Assembly: GCA_963942565.1 (NCBI GenBank)
Contig: OZ012690.1
Coordinates: forward strand, 42,621,144 to 42,685,143
Source of the DNA: Maea johnstoni
Lineage: Eukaryota; Annelida; Polychaeta; Spionida; Magelonidae
Direction: 5' to 3'
DNA length: 64,000 bases
Positions 1 through 10,578 of the stretch are shown one piece after another. The position numbers and the translations under genes are program-made. The notes below the pieces were generated by a model, which was not told where the DNA came from, ran no database searches, and worked only from the letters and a program-made list of their open reading frames with translations. How positions within the stretch are numbered: the stretch's first letter is position 1; each line of letters starts with the position of its first letter.

Positions 1-128
1 GCCAGATTCGAGATTCTGGCCTTATAGTAATTGCGCATATAGTAATTAGTCTCTGTTTACATATCCATTCTTCTATTCATCAAAGGCTAGGATATACTGT
101 CAAGGATAGTCAGAATTTAACTAGAAAT
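1..128. other. Left-edge sequence without a recognised feature
   Basis: AT-rich sequence with no open frame of note. Its last eight bases (121-128, CTAGAAAT) are the left target-site duplication of the hAT-like element that follows. Confidence 0.5.
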
Positions 129-1982
129 CAGACATGGGGTCAATTACTTTAGAAAGTAATATACCGGTATTACAATTACAATTACTTTATATTGGCCCTA
201 TTACAATTACAATTACAATTACTTTTGAAAATCACTATCACTATTACAATTACAATTACTTTTGAAATGTAATATATTACAATTACTTATTACTTTTTTA
301 GCTGCGGTTGAATGTGACCCTTTGTCAAATTGTCATAACTTATCTTTTATTCAGCCCATAGCACATTATACATAAGGTGGACATTGCTTTGTTTAAATAC
401 CTTGCGGACAAGAAACTATGTTCACTTTACGCAGGAGTTCATCTAATAAAGGGTTCATCTGATTATAAGGTACTGATTAACAAAGGCAAACATGGGGTGT
501 CCTAGTATTTAAGTCCTGCACAAATCTATCAGTTATTCAGTATAGAAAAAATGTGAGGAAAGAACCCTGGTGTTTGATCACCATGCATTCACATGGTTTA
601 GAAAATGTTCCACCTAAGGAGGTCTGCTATACATTTGACAATAAAAGAGTACATGAAGCTTAAGGCAGGCTTCTTGAAAACTTAAAGCCTACAGAGGTGT
701 TTAAATTAAAGAGATATTGAAAAATACCAAAACCAGCAATACTTGATACAGTATAATCTGATAATGTAATAAACAACTCGCTCACCGACCCCAAAAGCCT
801 TTCAAATGATCATAACATTTGGTCTCCTTGAGTTCAGAGTATGCTCCAAAATCCTCATCATGTACATGTATGTGCAGGTGAGGATTGACAGTGTATGGAG
901 CTACAGGAAGTTACAATTGCAATTTGAATCACCTGGGGTTTCATTGACCTAGATCATTCATGGAAATGATGATAAGTCTCGAAGTCAAACAGTTCCAAGT
1001 GGAAGTTCACATATAATTATTCATATCTTATAATAACTATTTGTCACATACATATAGTCAGAAATAAGCTGGAATGTATGTTGAGAAAGTTCTATTGGGA
1101 AAACATTGCTAGTAAGAGACCATCTAGTCAATCTAGTTAAGTATTAAATAATACACTATGACAAAGGGATCATTACAAAGTCACCATGATTAGAGCACAC
1201 CTGCTAAAATGTGCCCAATGAAGTTTGATAAAATTCTTTAATAGGTTAATATGAAGGCTATTAAACAGAGCTTCCAGGTAGCCTTTAAAGTTTCAAGTAG
1301 AACCATTCTGGGAAATACCTCAAACATTTTTGGGATGTCCTTAGGGGTGATTTTTGAGGGTTATGGTGTCCAAATGACTCCCAGACACCCCGCTGTCTTA
1401 AACTCTATAGACTAGAACTGGCATCTATACTTATCCAATGAGAGGAATTGAAAATAAGGATAATCTTAGAGCCTTCTTGTTCTCATGTGGGATTCTACAA
1501 TACTTTGCACTCAGTTACATTGTACACCTAATGGCAGCTATGCTTATCTTCATCAAATTGCAATTAAATCAACTTCCCTTGGCCTCTGACCTAGATTGAT
1601 GTACCTAGACCTTGTTAGTAAGACAAAAATTACTCTTTAGGAGACACAGTGAATAAATTCTACTGCCGTTCAGATGATTCACAAAACCTTTTCCCAGACT
1701 TATCACTGAAATCAATCCTTCAAATTCAAGGTATTTGAGACAAGGAGTGACATGAAGGAGTCATATGGAAAAGTTACTTTACTTGTTTACTGTACAGTTG
1801 ATTTTTTGGTCATAAATGGGAAAAGTAATAGAAAATTACTTATTACTTTTGGGCTCAGCCTATTACAATTACTTATTACTTGAAGATTTTGACTATCTAT
1901 TACTTATTACAGGCTATTACTTTGAAAATCGGTCTATTACCTATTACTTTTCTATTACCTATTACTTATTACCCCATGTCTG
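129..1982. mobile_element. Non-autonomous hAT-like DNA transposon, 1.85 kb
   Basis: The element opens with CAGACATGGGGT and closes with the reverse complement of CAGACATGGGGTAAT, giving a terminal inverted repeat of at least 12 bp. It is flanked by a perfect 8-bp duplication, CTAGAAAT, at 121-128 and 1983-1990. An 8-bp duplication and a CA-starting inverted repeat fit the hAT superfamily. Both ends carry subterminal arrays of ATTAC-type words (about 150-300 and 1820-1975), where a transposase would be expected to bind. The 1.5-kb interior has no long open frame and no transposase that I can see, so it would depend on an enzyme supplied from elsewhere. Because the duplication is perfect, the insertion is probably not very old. 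Confidence 0.85.
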
Positions 1983-2175
1983 CTAGAAATGGCTATTTAA
2001 GAGATAGTTTCTAAGAATGAAGTCAGATGGGAAGTTAGTTCAGAGAGCAAGGGAAAGGGTGTAGCTCACTCATTACATATTCAGACTCCTAATGCTGAGA
2101 GGGTAATTAGCTAATTTTCCACCAAAATCGCACTTGTCCGAAGTAAACGATGTAAATAAAACTAAAACGGTAGAG

Positions 2176-3600
2176 AAAACCAGTTTAAATGTGTGAGGAA
2201 ATTTGGTAGGGAGTTGTGGGAAAAGTTGATTGAATTGTTTGTTGGAATTTTGATTGTTTGTGTGAGAGAAATGAGTAGGAGAAATAGTAGAGATGGTGGG
2301 TAGCGGGAGAAGAGTTTTTGGTAGAATTTGGGAGATGTAAAAAATGGATTAATGAGGATAGTTTGGGCAGAGAGAAAAATGAAAAAGATAAATTTTACGT
2401 GCAGGGCTTGTGTCGAAGGAGATCGAGAGGGGAGCAAGAATCTAGGGAGGGGAAGAAAAAGGCAATGGATGGGGCAAATACGCAAGGAGGGGAGAATGGA
2501 GAAGAGAGATGGAGAGAAAAATGGGAGTGGGAAAAAGAATACAAAGGAACTGGAAGAGAGTAGAAAAGAGGCAAAAGAGAAAGACGAACAGGAAGCAGAT
2601 AGAGCTGAAGAATTTCCAGGGAAAAAGGGAAGAGTAGAAGTAGAGAGGGGGGACAATGATAAGGAGCAAAGAGGAGGGAGGAAAGAAAGAAAGAGAGAAG
2701 CAACGGAGGAGGATGAAGAAGGAGAAAAAGAGGGGAAAGAGGCAGAAGATGGAGATAAAAGTGACAGGGAAGCAGGGGGGAAAAAGAGAGGAGAGGATGA
2801 TAGAAGGAAAGAGGAGAAAAAGGAAAAGGGAGAGTAGAAGTAGAGAAGGTGGAGAATGATAGGGAGGGAAGGAGGAGAGAAAGAAAGAGAAGCAACAGAG
2901 GAGTATGAAGCAAGGTAAAAAGAGGGGAAAGAGAAGAGGCAGAAGATGGAGATAAAAGTAACAGGGTAGCTAGGGGGGGGGGAAGAGAGGAGAGGATGAT
3001 AGAAGGAAAGAGGATGATAAGAGGGAAAAGGGCAGGGGGAGAAACTGGAAGGAAAGAGGGTAGGGGAAGGAAATGATGAAGAAGAGAGAAAGGGAGAGTT
3101 GATAGGGGTGTGCTTGTGTACATATATATATTTTTTTACCTTTATCTAATACAGTTGATGTTGGTTCAGACTAAGCGGCTGAGGGGAAGGGAGTCACTGG
3201 TGTAAGTGAGGGGCGCTGGAACAGGTAGGCACGGAGGGTACAGGAGGGGAGACGAGGTAGTGATACACTGCTTTTTTAATTGTTTTTTTTTATTGAAATA
3301 ATGAATTAACACAGTTTTTATGTGGGGTTTGATGTGTGTTGAGGGGTTCCTATCTGTGGGGTTTGAATATATGTGTAGGAAAGGAAAACAAGGAAAGGAA
3401 AGACCAGAGACTCGATAGGTTAGTGTTATATGTACAGGACAGGAGGACAGGGGAGGGTACGGATCTGATGCAGGATGCATGACAAAAGTACCGTGACGGG
3501 TGGAGAGGGAACAGAAAGTGAGACAAGGCCCGGGGGTGACGAGTGGCCTGGGTGGTAGGGGTGATCTCCGTAGGTATGCAAGGGGTCTGTACTATGTAGG
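2176..3600 (+). mobile_element. Purine-rich ORF1-like repeat, copy A (probable LINE relic)
   Basis: This stretch is strongly purine-rich on the + strand and aligns collinearly with copy B. A decayed frame near 2270-2450 contains the piece FTCRACVEG, matching FVCRACIEG in copy B. It continues into a Lys/Glu/Arg-rich region up to about 2840 that would form a charged coiled coil. The distal part (about 3180-3575) shares the block ending in GTGACGAGTGGCCTGGGTGG with copy B. The C-x2-C/C-x2-C zinc motif, coiled coil and shared 3' segment resemble ORF1 of non-LTR retrotransposons, but no reverse transcriptase is present. The many long open frames on the other strand only reflect the biased composition. 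Confidence 0.5.
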
Positions 3601-3613
3601 AGATAAGTGGCAT

Positions 3614-4040
3614 AAATCAACAGTGAAGTAGATAGTTCTGATTTGGGAACAAAGCTTTTATTCAGTAAAATCCGAGGTAGGTGAGTCCGAGATAAGTGAG
3701 TCTATCTGCGATAATCTCCGATGTGAGTTCCTAAAAATCTTGGACAATTTTTTTTCTGCAAGATGGGCGGAATCGAATTGCTTATTCCGGTACATTTTCA
3801 TTGCAGAATCTGACCCGGTCATAGCTATCAAACCAATCCACTTACAGGAAAACATGAGAACATTGGTGTTGATGTTTGTTGGACGACTCCACCGCGGCGC
3901 CATCTTAGATCGGACAAGCAGACGATAGCGGGGACGAGTTTTGGAAGATCACGAAATATATCACTGGGTTTGCTGTGTGTCTATTGTGGTGATTTTGTGT
4001 ATGAATAGTGTGTGTTTATTTTGGCGTGTTTTGTAGAAGT
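3614..4040. other. Spacer between the two ORF1-like copies, with a GC-rich patch
   Basis: No gene is seen. Around 3885-3935 there is a CpG-rich patch containing GGCGCCATCTTAGATCGG. This includes CGCCATCTT, which is the reverse complement of the core of a YY1-type site (AAGATGGCG). Since copy B starts just downstream, this could be its 5' untranslated promoter. That is inference from position and motif only. Confidence 0.35.
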
Positions 4041-5545
4041 GGGGAGGGAGTAATTGGGGAGATTCGAAAGGTTTTGTGGGTGAATAGGTGTAGCGTGGGC
4101 AGCGTTTTTTGGCGGGAAAACAAAAGCTGGATAGAGAGGGAGTAAAGTAGAACGAATTAAGTTGATTGTTTTAGTAGAATTTCAATTGTGGGTGAGAGAA
4201 AAATGAGTAGAAGGAATAGTAGGGAAGGGGGAGAAGAATTTTTGGTTGAGTGTGAGAAGTGTAAGCAGTGGATTAGAGGGGATAGTTTGGGACTAGACAG
4301 GGAGAAAGTGAACTGAAGAAGATAAGTTTCGTGTGTAGAGCATGCATTGAAGGGAAAAGGTGGAAGAAAGAAGAGCTCTGGGGAGTTGAAGAAGAAGGCA
4401 ATGGAGTTGGCAAAAAGGGAGGGAGGGGAGAAGGAAGAGGAAATGGGAGTATGGAGGAGGGATATGGAGAGAAGGATGGGAGAGTGGGAAAAAAGAGTAG
4501 AGGTTAGGAGAGAAGGTAGAAAAAAGGGAAAAGAGGGGTGAAGGACAGGAAGAAAGTGGAAGGGATGAAAGCCCAGGTATAAGAGGGAGAAAAGGAGGGA
4601 AGGATAGAGAGCAAAGGGGAGGGGAAAAAGACGAGGAGTCATGGGGAAGGAGAAGGAAAAAGAGCAGATAGTGGAAATAATTGGGACAGCGGAAAAGGGG
4701 TGGAAGAAGAGAGGAGAGAGGGTGATATGAGAAAAGAAGATAGAAAGGAGGATGATGAGAGGGCGAGGGAGAAAGACAATAGGAGAGGGTGAGGGAGAAA
4801 GGCAATATGAAAGAGGATGAGGAGAGGGTGAGGGAGAAAGGCGATAGGAAAGAGGGTGAGGGAGAAAGGCGATATGAAAGAGGGTGAGGGAGAAAGACGA
4901 TAGGAAAGAGGATGAGGAGAGGGTGAGGGAGAAAGACGATAGGAAAGAGGGTGAGGGAGGAGGACAAGGGGAAGGGGGGAGAAGTAAGGATGGAAAAAAA
5001 AAAGGCAAATGACACAAGGGTGTGTTGTATGCTTACATGTTTTAAATCACTGTGTAACACTTACTTTTGGTTCATACTAATCGTAGTATTAAGCGAGTAA
5101 GAGGAAGGGAGCTACGTTGGTAAGTGAGAGATGCGGAAACAGGTTGGCATGGAGGAAGTAGGCGGGGAGATGGTCTGTTGAGAGTTACAATTTGGATAAG
5201 GCTGTTGAAATTAACAAATAACGCAGTTTATATGTGGGGTTTTTGAGGGGTTCATATGTGTGGGGTTTTAAATATATGTGTAGGACAGGAAGACAGGGAG
5301 GGGGCAGACCAGATACTTGGTAGGATATCTGTTTAGGACAGGAGGACGGGGGAGGGGACTGACCGGATGCAGGATGCATGACAATAAGTATGGGGGGATA
5401 GGGAACATGAAGAGCAACAAGGCCCGGGGGTGACGAGTGGCCTGGGTGGTAGGGGAGACCTCCGTAGGTCCTCCTTCGGGAGTCGACCCCGTGGGAACAA
5501 TGCGGTTACGGATCTCAAACAACAACAACAACAACAATATGACTA
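4040..5545 (+). mobile_element. Purine-rich ORF1-like repeat, copy B, with (AAC)n tail
   Basis: Better preserved than copy A. A frame starting near 4203 reads MSRRNSREGGEEF, then VECEKCKQWIRGDSLG, and after an in-frame stop FVCRACIEGK. This is a C-x2-C ... C-x2-C zinc-binding pattern followed by a charged Lys/Glu helix (4347-4541). About 4740-4960 is an internal tandem repeat of roughly 30-40 bp, a GAGGGTGAGGGAGAAAG type of unit. The copy ends at 5460-5515 with a block finishing in GGATCTCAAAC, followed by an AAC tandem tail at about 5519-5540. A simple-repeat tail is typical of several LINE clades. With ORF1 but no RT, it resembles a half-LINE. The clade is not assignable by eye. Confidence 0.5.
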
Positions 5546-5718
5546 TCAGGTATCCATATTTGTTTGACATATAGATATATGTATATATGACTGCCAGACA
5601 CATTATTAAAATGCTTTTGGGTCAGCTAAAGCAGTGTGTCCTGTGTAATAATTTATCTATAGATTATAATCCTCTTTAAAAGTTTGAATTGTCGATACAC
5701 ATAATAGTAAACCACACA

Positions 5719-5719
<1 letters not shown>

Positions 5720-5781
<62 letters not shown>

Positions 5782-5804
5782 AGAGAAATACATACTCAGA
5801 TATA

Positions 5805-5884
<80 letters not shown>
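5720..5884. repeat. (TA)n microsatellite, two blocks
   Basis: Nearly pure TA from about 5720 to 5778 and from 5801 to 5884, separated by a short non-TA spacer. The Tyr-Ile reading frames here are artefacts. Confidence 0.95.
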
Positions 5885-5889
<5 letters not shown>

Positions 5890-5904
5890 TATAAGAGAGG
5901 AGGC

Positions 5905-6440
5905 CCAATCCTTTGCAACGCATGATCTCCGTTGCCGCGCCTGTTTGCCTAATTCTGAGTTGGCAATTTGGTGCACGAGTGTATCTAGATGGTTCTTAAC
6001 GGAAACACATTTCAAAATAATAATCAAAAAGATGATTTTGATGATGATTTTTAAACCTGTATAGCTCTCCGGGACGTCCGATCACCACTCGCGCAACACC
6101 CAATAAGTTACGTCGTTAGGGCAGTCTCAGGAGAGCCTACTACGGCTTACTACAGCTCTCTGGGACGCCCGTTCACCACTCGCACAGCACCCAATAAGTT
6201 ACGTTGTTCGGGCAGTCTCAGGAGAGCTGTATCCTTTGCAACCGGCAATCTCCGTTGCCACACCTGTTTCCCCTATTCAGAGTTGATTGTATGGTGGACA
6301 AGTGTGTCTAGATGGTTTTTACCCTGAACAAATTTCAAATATTTAATCAAAAAGGTGCTTTTAATGCTGATTTTAGAGCCGTACAGCTCTCCGGGAGGTC
6401 CGTGACCACTTACACAGAGGCCAACTGTACCACCCCAGGA
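5905..6440. repeat. Unclassified duplicated repeat with AGCTCTCC/GGAGAGCT ends
   Basis: A block beginning ATCCTTTGCAAC occurs at about 5918 and again at about 6232, with about 150 bp of diverged homology. Between and after these lie two copies of a shorter unit that opens with AGCTCTC(C/T)GGGACG and closes with CAGTCTCAGGAGAGC (about 6063-6138 and 6150-6228). The short unit therefore has inverted ends. I do not recognise the family. The arrangement looks like a composite of two tandem duplications. Confidence 0.6.
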
Positions 6441-6482
6441 GGTCGCAAGGACCAAGGTGCATGCTGTCAGATAGATACTTAT

Positions 6483-6538
6483 CTCAGGTATGGCCAGAGA
6501 GAAAGAGAGACAGGGGCAGAGAGAGAGAGAGGTAGAGG

Positions 6539-6595
<57 letters not shown>

Positions 6596-7115
6596 ACAGG
6601 GAAAGAGGGGGCAGAGAGAGAAAGAAAGGGTGGACAGAGAGAGAAAGAGAGAGGGGGCATAGAGAAAGAGAGAGGGGGGGCAGAGAGAGAGAGGGGGGAA
6701 GAGAGAGAGGCGGCAGAGAGAGAAATAGAGAGGGGGAAGCGAGGACAGCGAGAGAGAGAGAGAGAGAGGAGGGCACAGTGAAAGTGAGAGAGGGGCCAAA
6801 GAGAGAGGGGGCTGAGAGAGAGGGGGACAGCTCTAGAGAAATAGGGATGGGGCTGAGAGAGGGCAGCGAGAGAGAGAGAGAAAGAGAGGGGGCAGAGTGA
6901 GAGAGGTAGAGAGAGAGCAGCAGTGATATAGGAAGAGAGGGGCAAAAGAGAGAGAGAGAGAGAGAGATGTGCAGAGAGAGTGTGAGGGGGCAGTGAGAGA
7001 GAAATAGGGGCCAGAGCGAAAGAGAGGGGCACAGAGAGAGGGGCTGACAGAGAGAGAGAGAGAGGTGGCAGGTCGAGAGAGAAACAGAGGGCGGGGCATA
7101 GAGATGGGCTGAAAG
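6483..7115. repeat. (GA)n-rich polypurine tract
   Basis: More than 600 bases of GAGAGA with G-rich interruptions on the + strand, and the purest run near 6540-6590. Long open frames on both strands (Arg-Glu repeats on one, Ser-Leu repeats on the other) come only from the 2-bp repeat. Mirror-symmetric polypurine tracts of this kind can form triplex (H-DNA). Confidence 0.9.
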
Positions 7116-7149
7116 AGAGGGAGGGGGGTGGGGCACTCTCTCATGGATG

Positions 7150-7222
7150 TATTGGTGGTCTGATACGTTTGCCATTATAAGAAATTTCATGGTTTCCGTC
7201 CGCAGGACGGGTACTTTTCTAG
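7150..7222 (+). mobile_element. Helitron-like 3' terminus
   Basis: The sequence contains the perfect hairpin CCGTCCGCAGGACGG (7196-7210; 6-bp stem, 3-nt loop). Eight bases follow, then CTAG at 7219-7222, then a T. A short hairpin just before a CTRR end, inserted ahead of T, is the hallmark of a Helitron 3' end. A near-identical block lies in the opposite orientation at 17125-17195. I could not identify the 5' TC end or any Rep/helicase, so this is probably a short non-autonomous copy. Confidence 0.55.
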
Positions 7223-7230
7223 TATATATA

Positions 7231-7262
<32 letters not shown>

Positions 7263-7302
7263 GATAGATATCATTTATTTAAAAAACATATGTATATACT
7301 AG

Positions 7303-7338
<36 letters not shown>

Positions 7339-7339
7339 T
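7223..7339. repeat. (TA)n microsatellite
   Basis: Interrupted TA runs between the Helitron-like end and the CAGGGCTC element. The element's target site lies inside this run. Confidence 0.9.
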
Positions 7340-7887
<548 letters not shown>

Positions 7888-7888
7888 T

Positions 7889-8711
7889 TGTGACGGAATG
7901 ACCCCAGGGCTAAGAAATAGGTCATGTTCCGTCACTTCTATTATTGTAAGCTGGGTCTCCGCCTTCGCAGAGCCTAGCATTTAGACGTGCTACAAAGTAT
8001 CTGGTTATTTCGAGTGCTCTATGACGTAGCGCTCGTGCTGCCTCAACGATTAATTTACCGCGCGTGCGATTGGAGGTGAGGGCGGGAAACTAGGTTAGAT
8101 TCGAAATCACGTCAGTCTTAGATTAGAGTTAGAGTAGAGTAGAAGTAGGGTTAACGACAGAGGTGTTTACAGACGGATTAAGGTGCTTGAGAGCTGGATT
8201 TAGACTACCCAGAGAGTAACGATTACAAGGTCAAGTAGCCAGAAAGAGACTGAAGCCGTTCACGGATTATTATGTGTATTTAGAGAAGATTATGATGACA
8301 GCATAAAGAGGAACTGTAGTTGAGCAGAGTGTGTATTTACATCCGGATTTACCAGATATCGAGACCAGAGATTCGAGAGATCAAAAACTTTTTGTGGACT
8401 TGTGATGTCGAGATGGTCATTTACATAGAGAGGACTTATTGTGTTTGATGCTGCTGTATAGAGAACGAGTGCGGTGGTATGTATATTGTACTGTGATGAT
8501 TAAACTGTATTGTTGATTTATACTTGCTCGTCCCGTCTTCTCTTCAACACCACATCCATCCCCAACCTTCGCTAAGCGTTATTGTGAGAGTCAGAAAACC
8601 CAACTGAGCTTTATTTCATTTCAAGAGAGAACTAAGAAACCTTTTATTTAAGTAAGGTGATTCTGTTTGTTAGTCGGATCATCCCTTCGGCCAGGGATCC
8701 ATTCCGCTACA
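7889..8711 (+). repeat. 5' LTR of the Ty3/gypsy element
   Basis: Begins TGTGACGG and ends CGCTACA, so TGT...ACA are the short inverted ends. Its first 46 bases contain a long inverted repeat (TGACGGAA ... TTCCGTCA, with an inner TGACC ... GGTCA). Length and sequence match the 3' LTR throughout by eye. Confidence 0.95.
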
Positions 8712-8743
8712 TATAGCACACTCTTCTTTGGTGACAGCGGTGG

Positions 8744-8762
8744 GATAGTGTTTAGCACTATC
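8744..8762 (+). promoter_or_regulatory. Hairpin in the element's leader
   Basis: GATAGTG-tttag-CACTATC forms a 7-bp stem with a 5-nt loop about 33 bases after the 5' LTR, before gag. A tRNA primer-binding site is expected in this leader, but I could not match one with confidence. The hairpin might take part in packaging or priming; this is inference. Confidence 0.4.
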
Positions 8763-8818
8763 GGCGAAATTCTCGAAACTTTTTGTCGGAACGAACTCAC
8801 AGTTGGTAGCAATAATCA

Positions 8819-10525
8819 GTGGGGATGGAAGGTGAAGCGGAACGAAAGCAAATTGTCGAGGTGGTGGAGGAACAGGCGGACGGTGCGTTGCAGCTCGAGG
8901 GGGTAGACATCACGCAGCCGTGGCTGGCGGCGCAGTCACTGGCGATGGCGGCGGCCAACAGATCGGGATCGGAGTTTGGGCGAGAACATTCACCAAAAGT
9001 GGCATTGAGTCCACCTCAAGAAACAGAATTATCGTCCAAACCACGCATAAAGCGAACCTTTCTTACGCCTGAGCGAACCGATTCCTTACGCATTGAGCGA
9101 ACCTTTCTTACGCCTGAGCGAACCGTTAAAACTTTCAGAGAACAGATCTCGGGTGCCCGTTTGGACGATTTTATGTCAGCAGATCGTTCATTTGGTGCAA
9201 CCCGAGAGACAGAGTGGCCGTCCGAGCGACCGGTAGCTGAGAGACACGCGGTTCTTCAGAGAGAGAGCAAGGTAGAGGCGGGAGATTCGTCGTCAGATGC
9301 AGAGTCGGTGGCGCCAGATCGACCGTGCCGTGACGTCACAGGGGAGCGGGTGACCTCCAGAGCCGAGCAGAGGACAGAAGCTGATTGCGGTACACGAGCA
9401 CCACCAGGCCATCCCTCGGCGAGTAGAAGAGGAGCGGTCAACGCCTCGTTGGACACTACGGTGCCCATGATGGAAGTGCCGTTAGCCAGTAGCAGCTCCG
9501 GGGTGATTGACTTTCCCAGGAAGGGAATTGTGGGGGCAGGGCGGACGACAGCCCTGGCCCGAGGTACAGAGTCACCGCGAGAGAGAGAGCCGATTGGTAT
9601 GGAACAGGTGATAGCAGACATGGCAGCCCTGATGGGGGGAACGTTGAAGACGATAGCGGAGACGCAGCGGGCCATGGCAGCACGGGCAGAGGGAACGGGC
9701 GAGCCCCAACGGCCGAAGACATCCGAGCACTGGCGAAACGCCCGAGTGGACCGCTTTGACGGGGTGAGCGAGGCATGGGTGGATTATCGCATGCACTTCG
9801 AGGCGACAGCGAAGCTCAACAAGTGGAGCGACAGCGAGAAAAGCCTGTGCCTTATCGCGGCTATGAAGGGAGGAGCCCAGCGGGTGGTGCAGCACCTGTC
9901 CGACGCCGAGAGATCCTCGTACCGAAACATCGTCAGGGTTCTTGACCAGCGCTACGCATCGGATGACCAGGCCGAGAAACACGCCATGGAGTTAGCACAG
10001 CGTCGCCAGAAGCCAGAAGAGAGTCTGCAGGAGTTGGGTGACGTGTGTAGACGGCTGTTCACCCTGGCCTACCCCGACGCAGAAGGGAAGTTGAAGGATC
10101 GTCTCATGAAGAAGGCGTTCATCGAGATGATTGCGGACGAGAAGATACAGCGTTTGACCGCCAGAGGGGATGCCCAGACCTTGGAGGAAGCCGTGCACCT
10201 AGCCATCAAGTATGAGGGCACTGAAAGCGGGCGTGGCGCAAAAGAACTGAAGGGAAAACCCCTGCTGACCACGGTAGCACGACAGGTGGGGACAGTGACA
10301 CCCACTGCGGAGAACACCATCCAAGCGAAGTTAGAGGCATTGGAAGAACTCGTCCTGAAGTTGCAACCCAGAAGATGGGAGGGTGCTGGAGGACAACAGA
10401 GGCCGTTCCTGTGCTATAGCTGCCGACAGCCAGGCCACATGGCGAGAGACTGTCCCAACAAGACCGGTTCGGGAAACGGGCAGAGTGCCACCCCCGGGGC
10501 AGGAGGGCCGGCACAGGAGGAGTAG
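8819..10525 (+). CDS. gag: Gag polyprotein of the Ty3/gypsy element
   Basis: A 568-residue frame. The N-terminal 230 residues are polar and low in structure. They include a 28-residue direct repeat around the words RTFLTPERT. Residues of about 300-465 form a capsid-like helical domain typical of Ty3/gypsy Gag (segments such as WVDYRMHFEATAKLNKW and SLQELGDVCRRLF). Near the C terminus is a CCHC zinc knuckle, CYSCRQPGHMARDC, with Cys532, Cys535, His540 and Cys545, which would bind the genomic RNA. The product is the structural protein of the element's particle in the cytoplasm. The start at 8819 is the first ATG after the leader. Confidence 0.88.
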   Translation: MGMEGEAERKQIVEVVEEQADGALQLEGVDITQPWLAAQSLAMAAANRSGSEFGREHSPKVALSPPQETELSSKPRIKRTFLTPERTDSLRIERTFLTPERTVKTFREQISGARLDDFMSADRSFGATRETEWPSERPVAERHAVLQRESKVEAGDSSSDAESVAPDRPCRDVTGERVTSRAEQRTEADCGTRAPPGHPSASRRGAVNASLDTTVPMMEVPLASSSSGVIDFPRKGIVGAGRTTALARGTESPREREPIGMEQVIADMAALMGGTLKTIAETQRAMAARAEGTGEPQRPKTSEHWRNARVDRFDGVSEAWVDYRMHFEATAKLNKWSDSEKSLCLIAAMKGGAQRVVQHLSDAERSSYRNIVRVLDQRYASDDQAEKHAMELAQRRQKPEESLQELGDVCRRLFTLAYPDAEGKLKDRLMKKAFIEMIADEKIQRLTARGDAQTLEEAVHLAIKYEGTESGRGAKELKGKPLLTTVARQVGTVTPTAENTIQAKLEALEELVLKLQPRRWEGAGGQQRPFLCYSCRQPGHMARDCPNKTGSGNGQSATPGAGGPAQEE

Positions 10526-10578
10526 AACAGACGCCCAAGAAAATACACTTCGACGGGGAAGATGAGGGGAGCCCCTAC

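Noticed and set aside
2162-5060. Long Pro/Ser/Leu-rich frames on the - strand
   Set aside because: Antisense of a purine-rich element; composition alone keeps them open. The + strand carries the recognisable zinc motif.
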